DNA from: Acidiferrobacteraceae bacterium
GTDB taxonomy: Bacteria; Pseudomonadota; Gammaproteobacteria; Acidiferrobacterales; Acidiferrobacteraceae
DNA: 13,424 bases
Direction: 5' to 3'
NCBI GenBank assembly: GCA_027343725.1
Contig: DAHWKH010000008.1
Coordinates: 1-13,424 of the forward strand
Part shown: positions 6,690 through 13,349 of the stretch, piece by piece
Numbering within the stretch: position 1 is the stretch's first letter
How the letters are laid out: each line of letters starts with the position of its first letter
Notes under the pieces: model-generated
What the model was told of the DNA's origin: nothing
The model's database searches: none
Seen by the model: the letters and a program-made list of their open reading frames with translations, nothing else
Translations under genes and position numbers: made by a program

Positions 6690-8516
6690 ATGAGCGCGCC
6701 CATCGAGGATTACGCCCTGATCGGAAATACCCACGGTGCCGCGCTCGTCAGCCGCGCCGGCGCGATCGATTGGCTGAGCGTGCCGACCTTCAGTTCGCCT
6801 GCGTGCTGCGCGCGTCTTCTGGGCGACGAGCGCAACGGCTACTTCCTCATCGCACCCGCAGGGCCGACGAAGGCGGTGACGCGCCGCTACTGGGGTGACA
6901 GCCTCATCCTGGAGACGCGTTTCGAGTGCGAGGAGGGCGAGGTCGAACTCATCGACTTCCTGCCGTCCCCGCGCGCAAACGGTATCACGGACACGGTGCG
7001 CATCGTAAGGGGGCGCTCCGGGCATGTCCCCATGCATCTCACGCTGAACCTCATGCTCGAATACGGCTCGGTGCGCCCGTGGGTGCAGGTGGAGGGCCCC
7101 CACATGCACGCCTTCGCGGGGTCCGAGGCCTTCTTCCTCTACGCCCCGGTGCCGCTTGCCCACACGCCGGCCGGGGTCGAGGCCCATTTCGCGGTCTCCG
7201 CGCACGCGAGCGCGGCCTTCGTGCTGACACGCGCGCCGGCGACCCGTCCAGAGCCCGCCCGGCGCGATGCGCAGGCCGAACTCACCAAAACCGAGGCCTA
7301 CTGGGCACGCTGGACCAAGCGGTTGCCGCGCAGCGGCCCCTACGCCCCGGCCGTCCGGCGCTCGGCGGTGACCTTGAAGGCGCTCACCTACAGCCCGAGC
7401 GGGGGGATCTGTGCGGCCGCCACGACCTCGCTGCCCGAGAGCCTCGGGGGGCCGCGCAACTGGGACTACCGGTTCTGCTGGCTGCGCGATGCGACGTTCA
7501 CCCTGTATGCCCTCGGCATCGCCGGTTTTCGCAAAGAGGCGCGCGCCTGGCGCGACTGGCTCTGCCGGGCCATCGCCGGCGAGCCCGAAAAGATCCAGAT
7601 CATGTACGGGCTCGAGGGCGAGCGCACCCTGAGCGAGAGGGAGGCCTCCTGGCTTTCCGGCTACGCCGACAGTCGCCCCGTGCGTCTTGGCAACGCCGCC
7701 TATCAGCAATGCCAGATCGATATCTATGGTGAGGTCATGGACGCCTTTCATCTGGGCCGTTCGCAGGGCTTCGCCGAGGACCGTGATAGCTGGGACATCC
7801 AATGCGCGCTCATGGAGTTTCTGGAAGGCCATTGGTCCGATCCCGACGCCGGTCTCTGGGAGGCGCGCTCCGGCAACCGTCAGCATGTGTTCTCCCAGGC
7901 GATGGCCTGGGTCGCCGCGGATCGCGCGGTCAAGGCCGTCGAATGTTTCGAACTGACGGGCCCGGTGGACCGCTGGCGCGCGCTGCGCCATGCGATCCGC
8001 GAGCGGGTCTGCGAGAACGGCTATAACACGAAGAAACAGGCCTTCACCCAAACCTACGGCAGCGACACGCTCGATGCCTCGCTGCTCTTGTTGCCGCTCG
8101 TGGGATTCCTTCCGCCCCAGGATGAGCGCGTGGTCAACACGGTCCGCGCCATCGAGCGCGAACTCCTGTCCGGCGGGTTCGTGATGCGTTATGAGACCGA
8201 TGGCCAGGACGGCCTTCCGGGCGGCGAGGGCACGTTCCTCGCCTGCTCCTTGTGGCTGGCCGACAATTACGCCGTCATGGGGAATACCGACAAGGCCCGC
8301 GCCTTGTTGGACCGCGTGCTCGGGGTCGCGAACGACGTCGGCCTTTTGGCGGAGGAATACGACACGACGCACCGCCGTATGGTCGGCAACTTCCCCCAGG
8401 CGTTCTCCCACGTCGGCGTGATGAACACCGCGCGCAACCTCTCCGCCCAAGGCCCCGCCCAGCACCGCGCGCGTGCCGACGGCGGGGCCTTCAAGGAGGC
8501 CCTCGACCAGTTATAG
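6690..8516 (+). CDS. Glycoside hydrolase family 15 protein (glucoamylase/trehalase-like)
   Basis: This enzyme is predicted to hydrolyse terminal alpha-glucosidic bonds (maltodextrins, or trehalose in some members) by an inverting mechanism. Of 608 residues, the N-terminal part (about 1-190; IEDYALIGNTHGAALVSRAGAIDWLSVPTF) is the beta-sandwich domain typical of prokaryotic GH15. The (alpha/alpha)6 barrel follows: AATTSLPE, then GGPRNWDYRFCWLRDATFTLYAL at about 253-275, and YGLEGER. The general acid is the glutamate in LWEARS at about 391 and the general base the glutamate in GGEGTFLACSLWLADNY at about 513, so both are present. There is no signal peptide, so it should act in the cytoplasm. The ribosome-binding site (GGAGGAGG at 6679-6686) is strong. 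No glycogen or trehalose gene is adjacent, so the substrate is open; both glucoamylases and trehalases occur in this subfamily. Confidence 0.88.
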   Translation: MSAPIEDYALIGNTHGAALVSRAGAIDWLSVPTFSSPACCARLLGDERNGYFLIAPAGPTKAVTRRYWGDSLILETRFECEEGEVELIDFLPSPRANGITDTVRIVRGRSGHVPMHLTLNLMLEYGSVRPWVQVEGPHMHAFAGSEAFFLYAPVPLAHTPAGVEAHFAVSAHASAAFVLTRAPATRPEPARRDAQAELTKTEAYWARWTKRLPRSGPYAPAVRRSAVTLKALTYSPSGGICAAATTSLPESLGGPRNWDYRFCWLRDATFTLYALGIAGFRKEARAWRDWLCRAIAGEPEKIQIMYGLEGERTLSEREASWLSGYADSRPVRLGNAAYQQCQIDIYGEVMDAFHLGRSQGFAEDRDSWDIQCALMEFLEGHWSDPDAGLWEARSGNRQHVFSQAMAWVAADRAVKAVECFELTGPVDRWRALRHAIRERVCENGYNTKKQAFTQTYGSDTLDASLLLLPLVGFLPPQDERVVNTVRAIERELLSGGFVMRYETDGQDGLPGGEGTFLACSLWLADNYAVMGNTDKARALLDRVLGVANDVGLLAEEYDTTHRRMVGNFPQAFSHVGVMNTARNLSAQGPAQHRARADGGAFKEALDQL

Positions 8517-8526
8517 GGGGGTATGC

Positions 8527-8539
8527 GCCCCTTTGGGGC
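8527..8539 (+). terminator. Short GC hairpin after the GH15 gene, possible weak terminator
   Basis: GCCCC at 8527-8531 and GGGGC at 8535-8539 form a 5-bp stem with a TTT loop, starting 11 bases after the stop codon. No T tract follows, so this is a weak candidate only. Confidence 0.2.
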
Positions 8540-8545
8540 CCGGGC

Positions 8546-8551
8546 TATACT
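8546..8551 (+). promoter_or_regulatory. Possible -10 element for the PhnD-like gene
   Basis: TATACT lies about 78 bases before the chosen ATG of the PhnD-like gene and differs by one base from the -10 consensus TATAAT. I see no good -35 box at 15-19 bases upstream, so the promoter is only a suggestion. Confidence 0.25.
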
Positions 8552-8628
8552 GAGTCTTAGAACCATTCGTGTCTGATGGCGGGGGCGTGTCTATCGCGTT
8601 CACACAAGGCCCGGAGAGTGGTTGTCGA

Positions 8629-9510
8629 ATGCCCGAAGCGGCGCTTCCGCGTTCCGGCGATGCGCGCGCGCTCGCGGCCGCGCTCCTGGGTGTCCTTTTC
8701 GTATGTCTCTCCCTCGGGCCCTCGGCCGCGCGCGCCGTGGTTGTCACCATGGGGGTTGCGCCGCAACGCTCGCCCCTGGTGCTTGCGCGTGTCTGGGCGC
8801 CCTTGCTCCGCGCGATCGGGCGCGTCGCCCATTGCCGCATGCGCTTCGCCACGGCACGCAGCCTTCCGACGTTCCAAAGGCGAATGTCGCATAGCGACTA
8901 CGACCTCGCCTATCTGGACCCCTACCAGTACTACATCGCCCATCGCGACGCCGGCTACCAAGTCTTGGTGCGCGATACCGGCCATCTGCGCGGAATCCTC
9001 TTCGTCAATCGGGCGAGTCGGATTCGCACGCTCCGCGGTCTCGACGACCACATGCTGGCCTTCCCGGCGCCCGATGCGCTGGCGGCAAGCCTCCTGCCGC
9101 AGACCGTCTTGCAGGCACGCGGCATTCGCTTTCGTGCCGCCTATCTCGGCTCCCAGGGCGCCGTATACCGGTCGGTCGCAGTCGGGCTCTATGTCGCAGG
9201 CGCGGGTGTGGCCGGCCTTCCGGGTTTCTCGCGGGCAGTCCGTGCCCGGCTGCGCATTCTCTGGACCGGTCCTTCTCTGCCGCCCCACCCGTTGGTGTAC
9301 TCCCCGGTGCTGCCCCCGGCGCTCGTCGCGCGTCTGCGGAAGGCCTTTCTCGCGTTGTCGCGAGGCGGGCGGGGACGTACGCTACTCGCGCGCATCGATG
9401 TGCGCCGCTTCGTCCCGGTAAGCCCCGGCAACTATCGTCCGGAACGCATATTTCCCTTGCCGCTCGTGACCCCGGACCGCGCGGTCGCGAGCGCTTCGTG
9501 GGCACGCTAG
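8629..9510 (+). CDS. PhnD-like phosphate/phosphonate-type periplasmic binding protein, solo
   Basis: A periplasmic solute-binding protein of the PhnD/PtxB type, whose relatives bind phosphite, phosphonates or similar oxyanions for ABC uptake. From the ATG at 8629 it has 293 residues. A hydrophobic stretch (LAAALLGVLFVCLSLGPSA, about 15-33) and the AARA-VVV site look like a cleaved signal peptide. The mature part has the family pattern: MGVAPQRSPLVLARVWAPLL, SDYDLAYLDPYQYYIAHR at about 89-106, the second-lobe start LRGLDDHMLAFPAP at about 135-148, and GSQGAVYRSVAVGLYVAGAGVAG at about 174-195. I preferred 8629 over an in-frame GTG at 8569 because of its GGAGAG ribosome-binding site and the normal signal-peptide position. 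No ATPase or permease gene is adjacent, so it may pair with a distant transporter or serve as a sensor input. The ligand is unknown. Confidence 0.78.
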   Translation: MPEAALPRSGDARALAAALLGVLFVCLSLGPSAARAVVVTMGVAPQRSPLVLARVWAPLLRAIGRVAHCRMRFATARSLPTFQRRMSHSDYDLAYLDPYQYYIAHRDAGYQVLVRDTGHLRGILFVNRASRIRTLRGLDDHMLAFPAPDALAASLLPQTVLQARGIRFRAAYLGSQGAVYRSVAVGLYVAGAGVAGLPGFSRAVRARLRILWTGPSLPPHPLVYSPVLPPALVARLRKAFLALSRGGRGRTLLARIDVRRFVPVSPGNYRPERIFPLPLVTPDRAVASASWAR

Positions 9511-9581
9511 GGCCGAGATGGCGTGACCCGCGCGGGCGAGCCGGTATCGCGTGAGCTGGCCTTCCCAACCGGGCCGCACCC

Positions 9582-10259
9582 TTAGAACGCGTAGCCCACG
9601 CGCAGTCCGATCACCGGCCAGAAACGATAGGAACTCGCGCGGTTGTTCGCTTTGGCTTGGGCCGCGGCCACATCGGAGGCGAGTTGCGCATTGTTGCCGG
9701 GGTTGCTGGCGTGCAGGGTGATCTCGGGGCTGCCGGTCACGAGCACGCCCAGGTCGAAGCCCATCGAAAACCCGGACTGGCGCGCGGCCTTTGAACCCCA
9801 GCCGATACCGAGGTAGGGGGCCACTCTCCGCCAACCGATTTTGCCGGTGAAGGTGCCGACCTGCTGGGCGGTGTAGGTGTCGCCGTTGATTGTGTAAGTG
9901 CCGGACCCGCCGCTTGCCACGGCGCTCATGTCGTTTTCGTTGATCATCATGCCGCCCGTTACGCGAAAGGCGCCATGGAAGGGATAGTAGTCGAGCAGGA
10001 CCGGGATGGTCTCCATCCGCAGGCTGCCGGTGTAGGGGATGTTGTCCCCGTTGCTGGTATAGGTGCCGGCCCGGCTGTTGTCGTAGCGGTTGAGTCCCAC
10101 GGCGGCATCGAGCGTGCCGGGGATGATGGCGGTTGCCACCTGGACGCCGAGGCCCAAGGTGGATGCGCCAACCGAGACGTTGACGGGCCAGGCCCAGGCG
10201 GCGGCCGGCAACAGACAGGCCGCCGCGAGGGCCGCAAGGCGGATCGGGTTCTGCTTCAT
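9582..10259 (-). CDS. Outer-membrane beta-barrel protein, uncharacterised
   Basis: A 225-residue predicted outer-membrane protein. It starts with a clear Sec signal peptide (MKQNPIRLAALAAACLLPAA, cleavage near AAAWA-WPV). Alternating hydrophobic/polar strands follow, rich in glycine and aromatic residues, such as VSVGASTLGLGVQVATAI, SLRMETIPVLLDYYPFHGAF and FWPVIGLRVGYAF. The protein ends in phenylalanine, the usual signal for barrel insertion by BAM. The segments YTINGDTYTAQQVGTFTGKI and APYLGIGWGS recur in conserved proteobacterial barrel proteins of unknown function. The frame stays open well upstream of 10259, but the start is fixed by the signal peptide and a GGGGGGAA ribosome-binding site. 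It converges with the PhnD-like gene across 71 bp. Size fits an 8-stranded barrel; the cargo or role is unknown. Confidence 0.8.
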   Translation of the reverse strand: MKQNPIRLAALAAACLLPAAAWAWPVNVSVGASTLGLGVQVATAIIPGTLDAAVGLNRYDNSRAGTYTSNGDNIPYTGSLRMETIPVLLDYYPFHGAFRVTGGMMINENDMSAVASGGSGTYTINGDTYTAQQVGTFTGKIGWRRVAPYLGIGWGSKAARQSGFSMGFDLGVLVTGSPEITLHASNPGNNAQLASDVAAAQAKANNRASSYRFWPVIGLRVGYAF

Positions 10260-10325
10260 GGATTCCCCCCAAGGATCATGACGTTGTCGTGGTTTTTGTA
10301 TCGGCCGGTCCTTGGCGGACGCGCC

Positions 10326-10353
10326 ATTATCCCGATTGCTCGCGCCTTGGCAA
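10326..10353 (-). promoter_or_regulatory. Predicted sigma-70 promoter of the outer-membrane protein gene
   Basis: Read on the minus strand, TTGCCA (10353-10348) is followed by a 16-base spacer and GATAAT (10331-10326). This lies about 67 bases upstream of the ATG at 10259. Both boxes are near consensus, which makes it one of the better promoter matches in the window. An inverted repeat overlaps the -35 box. Confidence 0.5.
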
Positions 10354-10366
10354 CTGCCCGCGCGAG
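10339..10366. repeat. Inverted repeat overlapping the -35 box, candidate operator
   Basis: CTCGCGC at 10339-10345 and GCGCGAG at 10360-10366 are perfect inverted arms. Inside them GGCA (10349-10352) and TGCC (10355-10358) form a second nested inverted pair. The structure covers the predicted -35 box of the outer-membrane protein promoter, so it could bind a dimeric regulator. It may also be chance in GC-rich DNA. Confidence 0.35.
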
Positions 10367-10529
10367 AGATTGTCACTGACGGCGATTTGTGGCAGGGCGT
10401 GGCCAGGCACAAGACGCCCGATCGGCGGCGCGTGAGGGGGATCCGCTCATCCCTGCACGGTTCGGGTCGGGCTGACCTGCGAGGAGACGTTTTCCGGGTT
10501 CTTTCGAGTCGATGCCCAGCCCTGCGAAA

Positions 10530-10538
10530 TGCTAGGAT
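10530..10538 (+). promoter_or_regulatory. Possible extended -10 element for the SRPBCC gene
   Basis: TGCTAGGAT combines a TGn extension with a TAGGAT -10-like hexamer, about 93 bases before the ATG at 10632. No convincing -35 box is seen, so confidence is low. Confidence 0.25.
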
Positions 10539-10631
10539 ACGCTGAAGCCCGCCACCCGCTGGGACCCCGACCGACTCGGCGCATCCACTCCGATCGAAGC
10601 GGCGGCGCGCGACCCGAGGAACCGACCGACC

Positions 10632-11105
10632 ATGCCGACTATCGACAGTCCCGATCGCATCGAGCACAGTACCGTCATCAAGGCGCCGCGCCGGCGCGTA
10701 TGGCGCGCGCTCACGAACGCCGAGGAGTTCGGGCGCTGGTTCGGTGCCGATCTGCGGGGCCAGGACTTTGCGGTCGGGCAGCGCACGCACGGACCGCTGG
10801 TCTACCCGGGGTACGAGCATATGGCGTTCGATGGGGTGGTCGAACGCATCGAGGCGATGGACGTTTTCTCCTATCGTTGGCACCCCTACGCCGTCGACCC
10901 CGCCGTGGACTACTCCCAGGAACAGCTGACGCTCGTGACCTTCACCCTGGCGGACGCCGAGCCCAACGGCACTCTGCTGACGGTGGTGGAATCCGGGTTC
11001 GACCATCTGCCTGCAGACCGTCGCCCGGAGGCTTACCGGATGGCGAGCCGCGCTTGGGAGTACCAGGTCAACAACATCATGCAGCACGTCGCGACGCAGC
11101 CGTGA
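10632..11105 (+). CDS. SRPBCC / AHSA1-domain protein
   Basis: A 157-residue START-like (Bet v1 fold) protein of the AHSA1 group. These proteins enclose a hydrophobic ligand cavity; most bacterial members have no known ligand. The N-terminal signature IEHSTVIKAPRRRVWRALTN-AEEFGRWFGADLRG (about 10-43, written in two parts) is characteristic of the group. The central strands FDGVVERIEAMDVFSYRWHP and LTLVTFTLADAEPNGTLLTVVESGF, and a long C-terminal helix (ADRRPEAYRMASRAWEYQVN), complete the fold. It is cytoplasmic, with no signal peptide. A GAGGA ribosome-binding site lies 11 bases before the ATG. Members of this group often sit beside an ArsR-type regulator gene; none is present here. The gene converges with the lysozyme gene. 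Confidence 0.87.
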   Translation: MPTIDSPDRIEHSTVIKAPRRRVWRALTNAEEFGRWFGADLRGQDFAVGQRTHGPLVYPGYEHMAFDGVVERIEAMDVFSYRWHPYAVDPAVDYSQEQLTLVTFTLADAEPNGTLLTVVESGFDHLPADRRPEAYRMASRAWEYQVNNIMQHVATQP

Positions 11106-11140
11106 TTTGGTGACTGCGGGCCGGGGACGTCATCGCCTTC

Positions 11141-11168
11141 GAAGCCGGACACGCGAAGCCGGACACGC
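11141..11168 (+). repeat. Perfect tandem duplication of a 14-bp unit
   Basis: GAAGCCGGACACGC occurs at 11141-11154 and again directly at 11155-11168 with no mismatch. It lies in the 113-bp gap between the convergent SRPBCC and lysozyme genes. The likely origin is replication slippage; two copies are too few to call it a functional array. Confidence 0.85.
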
Positions 11169-11218
11169 GCGGGCTAAGCCACGGCGCGAGTCTTTAGCTC
11201 TTCGCCGGTCGGTCCGCG

Positions 11219-11680
11219 TTAGCGTCGTGGACCGGGAGATGCCATCACCCATGCGTTTGCGCGCATCTGGTGCGCAAGCCGTTGCGCGCGCGGCCCCACT
11301 TGGCGTGCCCATAGGCTGTCGAGCATGTGCCGGGCGCAGGCCTCGTAGTCCCCCAGGCGGGCCGCGGCCAAGGCCCGTTGAAAGCCGTTCAGTCGCCCGA
11401 TCCCCATATTGAACGCCATGTTCACGAACACCGCGTGGCGCACGGGGCCGAGGTCTTTGGCCCAGGGCAAGACGCGATCCACGTCCCTCAATGCCGCCAC
11501 GCAATCGGCGCGCAACGCCGCAAGCGCCTGCTCCCGCGTCCAGGTCTCGCCGGGGCGCGCCGGCGTATGGCCGTAGCCGATGGTCCAGTGGCCGAGCGTG
11601 TCCTGGTAGGCGCTCAGGCGCAGCCCCTCGTCTTGCTGGAGTTGCGTGAGGAGTTCGTCTGGTGGCTCGCTGTCCGTCAT
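11219..11680 (-). CDS. T4-type lysozyme (glycoside hydrolase family 24), endolysin-like
   Basis: An enzyme that cleaves the N-acetylmuramic acid to N-acetylglucosamine bond of peptidoglycan. The 153 residues compare with 164 in T4 lysozyme. The catalytic triad of the family is intact and correctly spaced: Glu18, Asp27 and Thr33 in QQDEGLRLSAYQDTLGHWTIGYGHT (about 15-39). The second lobe carries RHAVFVNMAFNMGIGRLNGFQRAL and the family's Trp/Arg-rich end (LWARQVGPRAQRLAHQM). There is no signal peptide or membrane anchor, so export would need a holin or other route. None is encoded nearby, and no phage structural gene is in the window. A GGAGGA ribosome-binding site precedes the ATG. It lies 88 bp downstream of the truncated kdpA gene, where kdpB would normally be. 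It may be a phage-derived gene left behind or taken over. Confidence 0.88.
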   Translation of the reverse strand: MTDSEPPDELLTQLQQDEGLRLSAYQDTLGHWTIGYGHTPARPGETWTREQALAALRADCVAALRDVDRVLPWAKDLGPVRHAVFVNMAFNMGIGRLNGFQRALAAARLGDYEACARHMLDSLWARQVGPRAQRLAHQMRANAWVMASPGPRR

Positions 11681-11694
11681 TCGCGGTCCTCCAT
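11677..11694 (-). other. Five-codon minigene overlapping the lysozyme start
   Basis: On the minus strand ATG GAG GAC CGC GAA TGA (11694-11677) is preceded by GGAGAGG with a 7-base spacer, an ideal initiation context. Its stop overlaps the lysozyme ATG as ATGA, and the lysozyme Shine-Dalgarno sequence lies inside it. It could couple translation into the lysozyme gene, or be the leftover start of a deleted gene. Chance is also possible. Confidence 0.25.
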
Positions 11695-11768
11695 GCCGGT
11701 GCCTCTCCTAAGACATCCTGCCGCCGCCTCCATTCCGCGCCCGCTCCATCGCGGCCGGGGGATGTCCG

Positions 11769-13300
11769 CTAACCCGGCGTCAGCTGCTCGACGATGGGGC
11801 CGAGCGCCAGGGCGGGGAAGAAATTGAGTGCCCCCACGAGCAGAATGACACCGATGACCAGAATCCCAAAGAGCGGTCCATAGGTCGCAAGCGTGCCCGG
11901 GCCCGCGGCCACGCGCGACTTGCCCGCCAGGGAGCCGGCCATGGCCATGAGCGGCAGATAGCTGGCGTAACGGCCGATGAGGATGCAAAGCCCGAGCGCA
12001 GTGTTGTAAAAGCCGGTATTCGCGTTCAATCCGGCCAACGCGCTGCCGTTGTCGCTGGCGGCGCTGGTGAAGGCATAGAGGATCTCCGCAAACCCCTGCG
12101 GTCCGGGATTGAACACGCTCGCGCGACCGGCCGCGATCGATACGGCGAGCGCGGTCCCGAGCAGTACGAGCAGCGGCATCACCAGGATCGAGAGCGAGGC
12201 CATGGTGATCTCGAAAGACTCGATTCTCTTGCCGAGATATTCCGGTGTCCGCCCGATCATCAGGCCGCCCAGAAAGACCGCGAACACCAGGAAGGCCAGC
12301 ATCGTCGCGAGGCCCGTGCCAACCCCTCCGAAGACGACCTCGCCCAGCTGCATGAAGAACAGGTTGACGAGCATCGACATCGGCATGAACGAATCGAAGG
12401 CGCAGTTGCCGGTACCCGTCGAGGTGGCCGTGGCGAGACTCCCGAAAAGCGAGGAATTGGCGACCCCGAAACGGTCCTCCGCGCCCACCATGTTGCCGCC
12501 GCCGGCGTCGACGGCGTGGTTGGCAGCGGTCACGGGCAACGACCGGAACGCCGGGTTGCCCAACAGCTCGAAATGCTGGCTCATAAGCGCAAGCGGCAGA
12601 AACATCGCCAGCATCACCCCGAGGACGAGCAGGCCCTGACGCCGGTCCTTGACCATGTGACCGAACATGACGACCACGGCCGTCGGAATCAGGATCATGG
12701 ACACCATCTGCAGAAAGTTCGTGAAGGCGGTCGGGTTTACGAACGGGTGCGCGGAGCTCACGTTGAAAAACCCACCGCCGTTATTTCCCAGCATCTTGAT
12801 CGCCTCCTGCGAGGCCACCGGGCCGAGGGCGATGGTCTGGTGCGTGACCGCCCTTTTTCCATGGAGGAAGGGTGCGATCAGGTGGGCGTGCACCCAGGGG
12901 CCCAGCGTTTGCGGCGCCCCCTGCGCGATCAGGATCAGCGCAAAGGCGGCGGATAGCGGCAACAGGATGTAGAGCAGGCTGCGCGTCATGTCGACCCAGA
13001 AATTCCCCAGGGTCGCGGTCCGGACCCCGACGAGACCGCGGATGATCACCAGCGCGATCACGAGACCCTCGGCCGGGGCCAGGAACATCTGCGCCCCGAG
13101 CCCCAGCATCTGCGAGAGAGGGCTCATGGTCGATTCCCCGGCATAGGCCTGCCAATCCGTGGCCGTGAGGAAGCTCGCCGCGGTGTTGAAGGAGAGCGCC
13201 GCCGGCAGATCGGGGAGGTGTTCCGGGTTCAGCGGCAGACCCCGTTGCACGAGCAGGAGGCCATAGAGGAACGCGGTGCTGAGGAGGCTGAAGAGCCCCG
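11769..13300 (-). pseudogene. kdpA: Potassium-transporting ATPase subunit KdpA, 5'-truncated
   Basis: KdpA is the potassium-selective channel-like subunit of the inner-membrane KdpFABC pump. About 510 residues of family-like sequence remain, against about 557 in E. coli. All four selectivity-filter regions are present: TATDWQAYAGE (near 13166), MLGNNGGGFFN (near 12790), ATSTGTGNCAFDS (near 12425) and SAASDNGSALAGL (near 12065). The C-terminus is normal (NFFPALALGPIVEQLTPG). Recognisable homology starts at about LFSLLSTAFLYGLLLVQRGLPLNP. The family's first transmembrane helix and following loop are missing and are replaced by sequence that looks like an insertion-element end. The frame continues through the junction to ATG codons at 13415 and 13412, so a chimeric product is possible. 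kdpB and kdpC do not follow: the next gene is a lysozyme. Without KdpB the pump cannot work from this locus. I therefore call it a pseudogene although there is no internal frameshift. Confidence 0.82.
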
Positions 13301-13349
13301 ACGGCCACCCAAACTCCCCCAGCTGTGGCCACCTGAAAATCCCCCATCT
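13301..13349. repeat. Two imperfect 24-25 bp direct repeats, insertion-element end style
   Basis: The unit at 13301-13324 and the next at 13325-13349 share GGCCACC, then AAA, then TCCCCCA and a final CT, with about 20 matching positions. They abut directly and lie exactly where kdpA homology stops. Multiple subterminal repeats of this size and style are typical of IS21-family ends, where the transposase binds. Confidence 0.7.

Larger units (their letters stand above)
10260..10631. other. Divergent intergenic region between the outer-membrane protein and SRPBCC genes
   Basis: A 372-bp stretch without a gene. It holds the predicted promoter of the outer-membrane protein gene on the minus strand (10326-10353), an inverted repeat over that promoter (10339-10366), and an extended -10-like sequence (10530-10538) upstream of the SRPBCC gene. 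Short open frames here have no ribosome-binding site or family resemblance. The part between about 10370 and 10520 shows nothing I can interpret. Confidence 0.6.

Noticed and set aside
6651..8465. A 604-codon minus-strand open frame opposite the GH15 gene
   Set aside because: It is almost coextensive with the GH15 gene, which has intact catalytic motifs; the antisense protein shows no family signature or ribosome-binding site.
9527..9536. Palindrome CCCGCGCGGG between the PhnD-like and outer-membrane protein genes as a bidirectional terminator
   Set aside because: It has no room for a loop, no T tract on either strand, and short GC palindromes are frequent at this base composition.
10260..11087. 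Upstream extension of the outer-membrane protein frame to 501 codons
   Set aside because: The extension runs antisense through the SRPBCC gene, while the signal peptide and ribosome-binding site fix the start at 10259.
11327..11827. Plus-strand ORF of 166 codons opposite the lysozyme gene
   Set aside because: It is antisense to a gene with an intact lysozyme triad and has no motif of its own.
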